Virus record (IMG/VR): IMGVR_UViG_3300037963_005532
Span: 1-27,669 of that record
Strand: one strand, 5' to 3'
Source of the DNA: a virus
Length of the DNA: 27,669 bases
In this document: positions 21,702-27,669 of the stretch, one piece after another
Numbering within the stretch: position 1 is the first letter of the stretch
How the letters are laid out: every line of letters begins with the position of its first letter
The notes under the pieces: model-generated
Seen by the model: only the letters and a program-made list of their open reading frames with translations
Told to the model about the DNA's origin: nothing
The model's database searches: none
Translations under genes and position numbers: made by a program

Positions 21702-22514
21702 ATGTTGTTAGATTGTTTTCCGTACTTCAACGAGAAAGAACTTCTTGAGCTTCGTATTCGCACCCTAGAAGACCATGTAGATGGTTTTTTGATTACTGAT
21801 GCAAATAAAACTCACAGAGGTGAAGATAAGCCGTTTACGTGCCTAGATACGATTCGAGAGCTTGGTCTACCCGAAGACAAAATTCAAATTCTCCACGTCG
21901 AGTTACCTACTTACGAAGAAGCCCCTGACCCGTGGGTTCGTGAGCGCGGTCAGAGAGACGCACTGAGCGTTGGTCTCTTTATGACCCCGGACGACACTTT
22001 TTTTATCTGCAGTGACTGTGATGAAATTACTAACCCCGACAAACTAGAAGAAATCAAAGAAACGGTTCTAGAAAACAAAGATAAAGTCGTGCGCATGAGT
22101 ATGTCTATGCACTACGGACGTGCTGATCGTCAGTTGATTTCTCCCAAAGGAGAAAAATTTGACTGGCGTTGCGGCACAGCTTCTACTGTGGGACAACTGC
22201 GAGATTTTGGTACTTTGTCCTCCCTCAGGGCCTCTACAAACAACGTTTATGTAGGGGATCGTGACGCTGGTTGGCACCTTAGTTGGATGGGTGATGCCGA
22301 CAAGCGGAAGACCAAACTTCGTTCTATAGCAGAGTATTACATCTGGGATAAACCAGAAGTTCAGGAAAAATGTGAAAACTTTGTGCCTGAAGAAGGTAAT
22401 ACAGACATGTTAGGTCGAGAAGATCACCTTATTACTACTTATCCGGTATCTGACCTTCCTGAACCTACCCTTAGAATAGAACGAGTACGGAACTACCTTC
22501 TGCCTGACAGCTGA
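21702..22514 (+). CDS. Family 17-like glycosyltransferase
   Basis: ATG at 21702; 270 residues. The start DCFPYFNEKELLELRI (4-19), the following VDGFLITDANKTHRGEDKPF, the acidic DXD-type motif ICSDCDEI (102-109) and GWHLSWMG (190-197) are the landmarks of GT17, the family of beta-1,4-N-acetylglucosaminyl transferases first known from eukaryotes and also widespread in phages and bacteria. No membrane anchor, so it would work in the host cytoplasm. Acceptor unknown. It sits directly before the portal gene, 14 bases apart, and may therefore be expressed with the head genes, which fits sugar addition to a virion protein or to host surface glycan precursors. Confidence 0.85.
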   Translation: MLLDCFPYFNEKELLELRIRTLEDHVDGFLITDANKTHRGEDKPFTCLDTIRELGLPEDKIQILHVELPTYEEAPDPWVRERGQRDALSVGLFMTPDDTFFICSDCDEITNPDKLEEIKETVLENKDKVVRMSMSMHYGRADRQLISPKGEKFDWRCGTASTVGQLRDFGTLSSLRASTNNVYVGDRDAGWHLSWMGDADKRKTKLRSIAEYYIWDKPEVQEKCENFVPEEGNTDMLGREDHLITTYPVSDLPEPTLRIERVRNYLLPDS

Positions 22515-22528
22515 GGGTCAAATAAATA

Positions 22529-24745
22529 ATGACAGCTTCCATCGATGTCCGTAGTCAGTTTGAAGAGATTTTAGAGGCAGCTCGCACTCAAGATCGTTCT
22601 AATCAAGCTGCAACGATGGTGGTCTTGAGCCATCTACAGCAGATGACTCTTCTGATGATCAAGAAGGGTCTGTCTTTTTATTGTGATCAAGATACGTATA
22701 AATCCAGAACTAGGTTTTTAAACGACGTTATTGAGCTGAATAGGTTAGATATTCGTTTCCCTGCGATTATTCGTAACTTTTTAATCGATGGTTGCGGACT
22801 TTTTTACTTTAGACCTGACCCTAAATTGAAATATCAGATCTACTTCTTCAATAAGAAGCAGTATCGGGTCTTTCACGACGCTAACGGTCAGATTGAAGAG
22901 GTCGTAATCATTTATGACTACAAAGTAAAGAACAATAATCTTGGTTTACCGAGTGATGTGTACGGTCAGAACAAGCGTTATGTGCGTCTGAGCATCACTG
23001 CGGATTATATCGTTGAGAACGAGTCCGATACAGAGCTTAGTTTTGAGCTTGAACCTGGCGGTGTTCTTACAGCAGACCGTAAAAGACCGAATTCACTCGG
23101 TTTTGTCCCTGCTGTTGAGGTTTTAAACAAACCAAACGCCAGCGGGACCGAAGGAGAAGGTGATTTCGACCCGTTCATGGAGCAGATTGTGCTTCATGAC
23201 CAGATGATTAAGAATATTTCGAAAAATATCGAGTTTTTCGGCAACCCAACGCTTATTTCGAGTCGACCTAGGTCAGACCTGGTCGAAGCAAACGACTCTG
23301 GTAACACTTTTCGACCCACAATCAGCTCTCAGTCGGGTTTTGCGGGTCAAAATACGCCTTCCACACGGGTTAGTGAGCCTTTTGGCTCCTCGATGGGTGG
23401 TGGGCTGCGTGTTCCACGCATTATTGCCAACGTAGAGCCTTCGGACCGAGTCGGTTACATGACTCCGGACCCGATTAGCGGTGATATGAACCGCTATGCG
23501 CTTCTTTTACGCGAAGAAATCCGTACAGCCCTCGGCGGTGTGGATGAAATCTCTATTTCAGCCGGAGCAACGGCTACAGAGATTAAAGGTTTGATGGGAA
23601 GGGCTCAAGCGACCGCAACGAGGAAGAATAAGAGCTTCCTTACTTATGGTTTCTGTGCTCTTTTGGAAATGATGATTTTCCACCAGGAAAACATCTTCCG
23701 TGAGTCATTTATTGCGGCGATCGGTCTAAAAGAACCAAAAGTCCCTGAAGAACAGACTGAAGAAACCTTTGAGCGTTATCAAAAAGCTCGTTTCCGCTTT
23801 GAGCAGAAACTTGATAAGGAAATGCTCAAAGCTGTCACCGAAAACAAAGTACCAAGGGGTGTCGTTGGTCTTCCTAAAGACGGCGCACGCAACGTCAGTT
23901 ATAGATATCAAGGTGATGTCTATGAAGACACTGCTTACGACGTCCTTCAGAAGTCCATGGTCGTTCGAAATATGCAGGAGTTAGGTGTTGAGAGTGTTGA
24001 AGCTCTTAAATACCTTTTCCCTGATAAAAATGAATCCGAACGTGCCGAAATGTTGAAAGGATTTCCTTTCAGAATGGTTGGACAAGTACAGTCGTCAATG
24101 CAGCAATTCCTGGTATTATTAAACCAGATGTTGCAGTCTCCGCATCCTCTTGCGCCTGATCAACCTTTAGCGGCTGATCCTAGGCTGAATATCACTCCGC
24201 TCCTGTACAGGACATTCGACCATCTTGCGGAAGAACTAACTTATTCCGGTAGCTATGAGCCAGCAGATCCAAGCTTCGATCCCGAGCCCGGTCTCCCCGG
24301 CACCAGCGCCGGTAATCAGCGACCAGGGTTCAACAACAGTCTCACCCCAGCAATGGGTGGTGCAAGGAGCTACCCCGGTGGTAGCTTCGGCTCCTACAGC
24401 CCAACCGCCGTCCCAGGTGGCACCGGCTTCGGACCCTTCTATCAGCAGCCAGTCCAGCCAGTCAACGTTCAGCTCCTCCCCAACCAACCCTTGGGAAGCA
24501 GCGATGGGCTCACTGGAGCGGGTTCTGACTTCCCAGTCACAGTCCCCCAGCCAGGCAGCGTCGTATCCAACCCAGGCTCCACTGCAGGCTACAACACCGA
24601 TCAGTCAGCCTTCACAGGCCCAGCCCTCGGTTTACCAGCAGCCGGTTCAGCAGACCTCGCCTACCAGCGCCTCTCAGACCCAAGCTTCCTCCAAGGGTTC
24701 TACGGACCCGAAACTAAGCGAGGCAAGCGCAGAGGTCGTTCGTAA
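22529..24745 (+). CDS. Portal protein, with C-terminal extension overlapping the scaffold gene
   Basis: ATG at 22529 with a good ribosome-binding site GAGGG at 22513-22517. Residues 1-575 look like a portal: helical start, FLIDGCGLFYFRPDP and FFNKKQYRVFHD clip or wing strands, then VLHDQMIKNISKNIEFFGNPTLI, the long helical stem region with ISAGATATEIKGLMGRAQATATRKNKSF. It forms the twelve-fold ring through which DNA enters the head and to which the terminase docks. Residues 576-738 are Gly/Pro/Ser-rich low-complexity sequence that shares its DNA, in another frame, with residues 1-163 of the scaffold protein. The extension may be real, or the original stop may have been lost. Identity is inferred from fold pattern and position. 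Confidence 0.85.
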   Translation: MTASIDVRSQFEEILEAARTQDRSNQAATMVVLSHLQQMTLLMIKKGLSFYCDQDTYKSRTRFLNDVIELNRLDIRFPAIIRNFLIDGCGLFYFRPDPKLKYQIYFFNKKQYRVFHDANGQIEEVVIIYDYKVKNNNLGLPSDVYGQNKRYVRLSITADYIVENESDTELSFELEPGGVLTADRKRPNSLGFVPAVEVLNKPNASGTEGEGDFDPFMEQIVLHDQMIKNISKNIEFFGNPTLISSRPRSDLVEANDSGNTFRPTISSQSGFAGQNTPSTRVSEPFGSSMGGGLRVPRIIANVEPSDRVGYMTPDPISGDMNRYALLLREEIRTALGGVDEISISAGATATEIKGLMGRAQATATRKNKSFLTYGFCALLEMMIFHQENIFRESFIAAIGLKEPKVPEEQTEETFERYQKARFRFEQKLDKEMLKAVTENKVPRGVVGLPKDGARNVSYRYQGDVYEDTAYDVLQKSMVVRNMQELGVESVEALKYLFPDKNESERAEMLKGFPFRMVGQVQSSMQQFLVLLNQMLQSPHPLAPDQPLAADPRLNITPLLYRTFDHLAEELTYSGSYEPADPSFDPEPGLPGTSAGNQRPGFNNSLTPAMGGARSYPGGSFGSYSPTAVPGGTGFGPFYQQPVQPVNVQLLPNQPLGSSDGLTGAGSDFPVTVPQPGSVVSNPGSTAGYNTDQSAFTGPALGLPAAGSADLAYQRLSDPSFLQGFYGPETKRGKRRGRS

Positions 24746-25169
24746 CTTCGGCATTGAGGCTCCTGGGATCCTCAATGCTTACGCCTGCTCCCTGGAAGAT
24801 CTGCTGATGGAGCAAGCCCAGAAGACGGACGTTGTTCTTGATCGCGCTCGCGGAATGGAGACGATCCTGACCAACCCGGATCACCTGGCTGACTACACCG
24901 ATCGGTTCTTTACTGAAGTCGTGCCTGTTGATCTTGACGAAGACCTTTACGTCAACAATCAAGAAGCAGCAGCCGGTGCTTACCAGCAGCAATACGACAT
25001 GCCTGCTCCCCCCGTGGGATCCGCTGGTCAAGGCCAAGTTCCTGCCGGTCAGTCCTGGGAACAGTTCGGTGAGGTTATGAGCCGTTCTCCTGAAAATGCT
25101 TGGCGCGTCCTTAGCTCCATGCAACCTGAAGCACTTCGGTCTAAGCTCCTGTTCATGGAGCCCTCCTGA
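24255..25169 (+). CDS. Probable scaffold (capsid assembly) protein (304 aa)
   Basis: ATG at 24255, inside the end of the portal frame. Residues 1-150 are Pro/Gln/Ser/Thr-rich and disordered, apart from a short conserved-looking NPWEAAMGSLERVLTS (78-93). Residues about 150-304 are folded helices (EASAEVVRNFGIEAPGILNAYACSLEDLLMEQAQ, DYTDRFFTEVVPVDLDEDLYVNNQEAAAG) ending SPENAWRVLSSMQPEALRSKLLFME. A disordered acidic-polar protein between portal and capsid genes fits a scaffold. Codon use is C-ending and GC-rich compared with upstream genes, as in the capsid gene, suggesting high expression. A strong terminator follows at 25200-25229. Confidence 0.65.
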   Translation: MSQQIQASIPSPVSPAPAPVISDQGSTTVSPQQWVVQGATPVVASAPTAQPPSQVAPASDPSISSQSSQSTFSSSPTNPWEAAMGSLERVLTSQSQSPSQAASYPTQAPLQATTPISQPSQAQPSVYQQPVQQTSPTSASQTQASSKGSTDPKLSEASAEVVRNFGIEAPGILNAYACSLEDLLMEQAQKTDVVLDRARGMETILTNPDHLADYTDRFFTEVVPVDLDEDLYVNNQEAAAGAYQQQYDMPAPPVGSAGQGQVPAGQSWEQFGEVMSRSPENAWRVLSSMQPEALRSKLLFMEPS

Positions 25170-25199
25170 GCAAAGGGCTCTTAAATTTGGGGGAACCGA

Positions 25200-25229
25200 C
25201 CTCGCTGTTAATTCAGCGGGGTTTTTTTG
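25200..25229 (+). terminator. Strong intrinsic terminator after the scaffold gene
   Basis: CCTCGCTG (25200-25207) pairs with CAGCGGGG (25214-25221), eight pairs including one G-U, around loop TTAATT, followed directly by seven T (25222-25228). It should end transcription of the portal-scaffold message. Downstream capsid expression then needs its own promoter or read-through. Confidence 0.9.
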
Positions 25230-25254
25230 TGTTTACACTGGAGAAAAAGAATCA

Positions 25255-25407
25255 ATGACACGTCGTAGTGCACCTAGGAAAAATCACGACGGCAATACCC
25301 GTCGACACCCAGACCGCCGACAGTCGACCCACGTAAGGCAGTCAGCTTGGGCGACAGTTAGAGAGGAACCTCAACCTGAGGTCTTTGATGAAGACGTTAG
25401 TCTTTAG
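25255..25407 (+). CDS. Small basic protein of unknown function (50 aa)
   Basis: The frame is open from 25096, but the ATG at 25255, after the terminator and with GGAG at 25240-25243, is the likely start. The product begins MTRRSAPRKNHDGNTRRHPD, is very Arg/His-rich, and ends with an acidic stretch (PEVFDEDVSL). It could bind nucleic acid; nothing more can be said. Its last 11 bases overlap the 3' end of the holin-like gene on the other strand. Confidence 0.45.
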   Translation: MTRRSAPRKNHDGNTRRHPDRRQSTHVRQSAWATVREEPQPEVFDEDVSL

Positions 25408-25705
25408 TTTCCTTGTTAAATCGATTAGATGCGATCTTTTCGGCGGCTGCGACGATACGTATTCCGAAGTAACCGCCGATAAAGCAAATAGCTGTGGACT
25501 CGTTCTTAGTTAATTCAAATCGATCTGTTATCGCTGGTGACACAAAAACAGCTAAGGCCCACCCCACAAATAAGGCTTTAGTTAAATGAGCCACAAAACT
25601 ACGCGCTTCTCGCGGGTGCATAATTGACTCCGTGACTGAGCCTGCGACAGAACTTCCCACGTTTTCGCTGCTGACGACAACGACGTCCATCACTTTTTCG
25701 ATCAT
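25397..25705 (-). CDS. Holin-like protein with two membrane helices (102 aa)
   Basis: Minus-strand ATG at 25705. Residues 43-59 (KALFVGWALAVFVSPAI) and 70-88 (STAICFIGGYFGIRIVAAA) are two membrane helices joined by a short polar loop, with a basic cytoplasmic end (EKIASNRFNKETKD). Length, two closely spaced helices with Gly in the second, and a charged tail fit holins, which form the membrane lesion that times lysis; the pattern resembles superfamily III-type holins. No endolysin is seen nearby. It is the only minus-strand gene in the portal-to-capsid region and has its own upstream gap at 25706-25767. Confidence 0.65.
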   Translation of the reverse strand: MIEKVMDVVVVSSENVGSSVAGSVTESIMHPREARSFVAHLTKALFVGWALAVFVSPAITDRFELTKNESTAICFIGGYFGIRIVAAAEKIASNRFNKETKD

Positions 25706-25726
25706 CTTTCGTCAGTCTTTAATACA

Positions 25727-25746
25727 ACTCTAATAGGAATTAGAGT
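25727..25746 (+). promoter_or_regulatory. Perfect 8-bp hairpin with AGGA loop upstream of copper-domain gene
   Basis: ACTCTAAT (25727-25734) pairs with ATTAGAGT (25739-25746) around AGGA, ending 21 bases before the ATG at 25768 and 22 bases upstream of the minus-strand holin-like start. It could be an operator between divergent genes or a leader hairpin that exposes a Shine-Dalgarno-like AGGA. The AT-rich stretch 25747-25767 includes TAAAAT. Confidence 0.5.
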
Positions 25747-25767
25747 GAGAAAAATTAAAATCAAAAC

Positions 25768-26976
25768 ATGACGTATGCTTCTCTAACAAACTGGAAATAC
25801 GACAAAAGTTTATACCACCCTATTCAGTCGGGTCCGCAACATACTGGTAATAATTTAGATTTAACTGACACTTATAGTGTTGTAGGTAGTGGCTACGTAG
25901 ATTCAAAAGGTAACGTAGTTCAATGGTATGGTGTAAACAATCAAGGAATTGATTTTGGGCGTATAGTTCCTGGTCCTCCTCAGTCTTTTGCGTCTGATTT
26001 AGGTTTCGAAACTACTTCGTACCCTGAAACAAAAACTTTCGAAGTTACTGTTGTAAGTGATGACGGTAATAAATTTGCCCTAGACGGTGTTTCTCAGAAG
26101 AGTCTCACACTCATCCAGGGAAGTACTTATATTTTTGATCTGTCTGATACAAGCGTTAGCTCTCATCCTTTCCGATTAAGCGAAACAGAGTACGGGACGT
26201 GGGCTAGCGGAGTTGAATTTACAAATGGAGTAACGACATCTGGTGTACAGGGAACACCAGGCGCATACTTACAAATAGTCGTCGCTTCGGGGCAACAAGG
26301 AGCTGTATATCCTTATTGCACAGTTCACTCAGGTATGGGTGGAAGTGCTGTCTATTCCTTTAACGGACCTCCGTACAACTTACCTTTGTACGAGAGCACT
26401 GATTGGAGGTACGTTCCTACAGCAGTTCCTGGGTATTGGAACAACTATGACGAGTCTTATCCGGAAGCTTCTGGTGTTTTAACAGCACGCGATGGTTATA
26501 GACGACAGGGTCTGTTTAATACAGCTAATTCAACTGTTCAGACCGCATATGGCCCTGAACCTGGTCTTAAAAGCATTGGCGCTTATACATATTACAACGG
26601 TGTTGTTCCTTCTAATCAGGCATATAGTCCTTTTCAAACTCCTGCAGGTAATACAACCGCAGAAGGAAGCACTGGGGGAGCTGGCACATACCCACGTAGC
26701 CAGAACCCGATGTTAACTAACCCAACAAATAACAGTTCAGGAAGTCGCGCACCGTGGGTCTATAACGGACCGGTTTATTGCCAAACTTTCGTTCAATCTA
26801 TTAGGTCAGATTTGCCTGGAACCATGGAAACAGTTTCACGCGATATGTATAGAGGTAGGTCTTCGTACTATGTACCAAATTATGCCTCTGTTTACGGTGT
26901 GCTTGGTGAGGGTGTTCGAGGAATGATTCACACGTTCAGTGCATCTGTAAACAGCTCAAATCAGAAGGGAATTTAA
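25768..26976 (+). CDS. Probable virion protein containing a blue-copper (plastocyanin-like) domain (402 aa)
   Basis: ATG at 25768. Residues about 88-200 form a cupredoxin domain: FEVTVVSDDGNKFALDGV, LIQGSTYIFDLSD, then SSHPFRL with H133, and YPYCTVHSGMGG with C184, H187 and M190. This is the full His-Cys-His-Met set of a type 1 copper site with the C-x2-H-x2-M spacing of plastocyanin-like proteins. Similar domains are known inside structural proteins of cyanophages. Residues 1-85 and 200-402 are Tyr/Gly/Ser-rich beta sequence of unknown fold, with a more ordered C-terminus (CQTFVQSIRSDLPGTMETVSRDMYRG). No signal peptide. Placement just before the capsid gene suggests a head decoration or other virion protein. 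Whether it binds copper in vivo is unknown. Confidence 0.8.
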   Translation: MTYASLTNWKYDKSLYHPIQSGPQHTGNNLDLTDTYSVVGSGYVDSKGNVVQWYGVNNQGIDFGRIVPGPPQSFASDLGFETTSYPETKTFEVTVVSDDGNKFALDGVSQKSLTLIQGSTYIFDLSDTSVSSHPFRLSETEYGTWASGVEFTNGVTTSGVQGTPGAYLQIVVASGQQGAVYPYCTVHSGMGGSAVYSFNGPPYNLPLYESTDWRYVPTAVPGYWNNYDESYPEASGVLTARDGYRRQGLFNTANSTVQTAYGPEPGLKSIGAYTYYNGVVPSNQAYSPFQTPAGNTTAEGSTGGAGTYPRSQNPMLTNPTNNSSGSRAPWVYNGPVYCQTFVQSIRSDLPGTMETVSRDMYRGRSSYYVPNYASVYGVLGEGVRGMIHTFSASVNSSNQKGI

Positions 26977-26996
26977 CGCTACAAACGCGACATTTT

Positions 26997-27002
26997 TATA
27001 CT
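26997..27002 (+). promoter_or_regulatory. Possible -10 element for the capsid gene
   Basis: TATACT lies in the 79-base gap before the capsid ATG (27056), after a T-run. No -35 is clear. A promoter here would make sense because a terminator lies upstream at 25200-25229. Confidence 0.3.
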
Positions 27003-27055
27003 GACAGAGCTTGTTTTGATCTAGTATTACTAAGTAGTTTCTACGGAACTTATCG

Positions 27056-27669
27056 ATGTTCATCGATAATGATTTTCCGAAGATCCTTGGGGCTGAATTA
27101 TATAGGCCCCACCCGGCTTACATCGTGGAAATGGCGGCTGAGCCCGTTGTTGTCCATGATTTCTCTAAACAGCCAGGTCAAACGGTCCAACTTGACCGTT
27201 ATCGGTTCTTCGGAAATCCTGGCTCTAAGGAGTCACGCGAGCGTACTGCTGAGCAAACCATCGGTACGGCAAATAGCCGGAACATTGTTAAGGACAAGGT
27301 CCTGGTGACTCTTAAAGAGTACACCGGTCCTGCCGACTCCAATGACCCGACTCAGCCCTCTACCTTTAAGGTCGCCCGTGAGACCCTGATCACTGCGCAG
27401 CGCCTGCTGCTTGATACCGGTAATCTCACTACTTTCCACCAGTCAATCGGCAGCCTCACGCTGTTAGACGACTACCGTCGTTGGCGTGATCGGGTGTTCA
27501 TCAATGAACTCCTGAAAGCTGTTTCCAAGGGTCAGTCTTCTGACTCACAGGGTGGTTACTACTTCCCTGGCGACCTGGCTACCGGCGCTCTGACCTACAC
27601 CAACGCCGAGCAAGCCAAGTTTGACGTTAAGGACGACCTCCTCCGTGTGGTCAAATCCCTGCGTAAGCG
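27056..27669 (+). CDS. Probable major capsid protein, truncated by window edge
   Basis: ATG at 27056, open without a stop to the right edge, giving 204 residues starting MFIDNDFPKILGAELYRPH. The sequence is well-ordered alpha/beta with a flexible N-terminal stretch (SKQPGQTVQLDRYRFFGNPGSKESRERTAEQTIG) and a long helical segment (FHQSIGSLTLLDDYRRWRDRVFINELLKAVSKG). This fits an HK97-like capsid subunit, though I see no single diagnostic motif. Support comes from position (portal, scaffold, then this) and strongly C-ending codons, unlike most genes in the window, as expected for the most abundant virion protein. An alternative is another abundant head protein. Confidence 0.7.
   Translation, partial: MFIDNDFPKILGAELYRPHPAYIVEMAAEPVVVHDFSKQPGQTVQLDRYRFFGNPGSKESRERTAEQTIGTANSRNIVKDKVLVTLKEYTGPADSNDPTQPSTFKVARETLITAQRLLLDTGNLTTFHQSIGSLTLLDDYRRWRDRVFINELLKAVSKGQSSDSQGGYYFPGDLATGALTYTNAEQAKFDVKDDLLRVVKSLRK

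Noticed and set aside
22522-22528. ATAAATA resembling a T4-type late promoter before the portal gene
   Set aside because: It abuts the ATG, leaving no room for a leader. The GAGGG ribosome-binding site lies upstream of it, so the message must start earlier.
24236-24487. Minus-strand 83-codon frame in the portal/scaffold overlap
   Set aside because: Low-complexity GC-rich sequence lacks stops in several frames. The product is Gly/Ala/Trp-rich noise with no start signal.
24714-25124. Minus-strand 136-codon frame opposite the scaffold gene
   Set aside because: It is antisense to a gene with clear coding pattern. The open frame follows from the C-ending codon use of the scaffold.
1-27669. CRISPR array, insertion sequence, integrase or attachment site
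   Set aside because: I saw no evenly spaced repeats, transposase or integrase motifs, and no direct repeat of the tRNA 3' end within the window.

Overview
The window looks like part of the genome of a large tailed phage (Caudoviricetes) of a marine or freshwater cyanobacterium. The phage assignment rests on a head-assembly order: candidate small terminase (15492), large terminase (18465), portal (22529), scaffold-like protein (24255) and a probable major capsid protein that runs off the right edge (27056). The cyanophage assignment is inference. It rests on a virion-type protein with a blue-copper (plastocyanin-like) domain, a DUF3310 protein, a tRNA-Leu(UAA), many glycosyltransferases, and tightly packed genes that mostly lack a clear Shine-Dalgarno sequence. 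No photosynthesis gene, integrase or host chromosomal gene is visible.

Layout. 1-832: three small minus-strand genes of unknown function, tightly coupled. 833-1928: no protein gene, but a dense series of hairpins and long-range pairings that reads as one large structured plus-strand RNA of roughly 880 nt. Its size and style recall the giant phage RNAs GOLLD and ROOL. 1929-4654: a zinc-metalloprotease-like protein and small unknown genes on both strands. 4764-8718: four plus-strand genes, namely an 808-aa probable virion protein, a proline/glycine-rich Cys protein, a helical protein and a small membrane protein. 8719-9046: a hairpin-rich gap, a possible second structured RNA, next to a small gene that contains an 18-bp perfect inverted repeat.

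9241-12573: SAM methyltransferase, tRNA-Leu, zinc-ribbon/HTH protein, GT2-like glycosyltransferase, second methyltransferase and a Cro/CI-type regulator. 12563-16228: a compact run of overlapping genes for probable internal virion proteins, one with five consecutive 11-residue repeats, ending in a candidate small terminase. 16166-18420 (minus): a GH130-like beta-propeller enzyme and a GT4 glycosyltransferase with overlapping start and stop. 18465-25169: large terminase, GT-A-like protein, DUF3310, two small genes, GT17 glycosyltransferase, portal and scaffold. The last 491 bases of the portal frame also encode the disordered N-terminal half of the scaffold. 25200-26976: a strong terminator, a small basic protein, a holin-like protein (minus) and the copper-domain protein lie between scaffold and capsid genes, which are usually adjacent.

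How it fits together. Terminase, portal, scaffold and capsid proteins build and fill the head. The alanine/glycine-rich proteins upstream are probably packaged or injected. Four glycosyltransferases, one glycosidase-like enzyme and two methyltransferases interleaved with head genes suggest a glycan-making or glycan-modifying programme acting on the virion or the host envelope. The most striking candidate for an undescribed element is the large RNA at about 861-1741. Its palindromic and loop-complementary segments could allow self-association.
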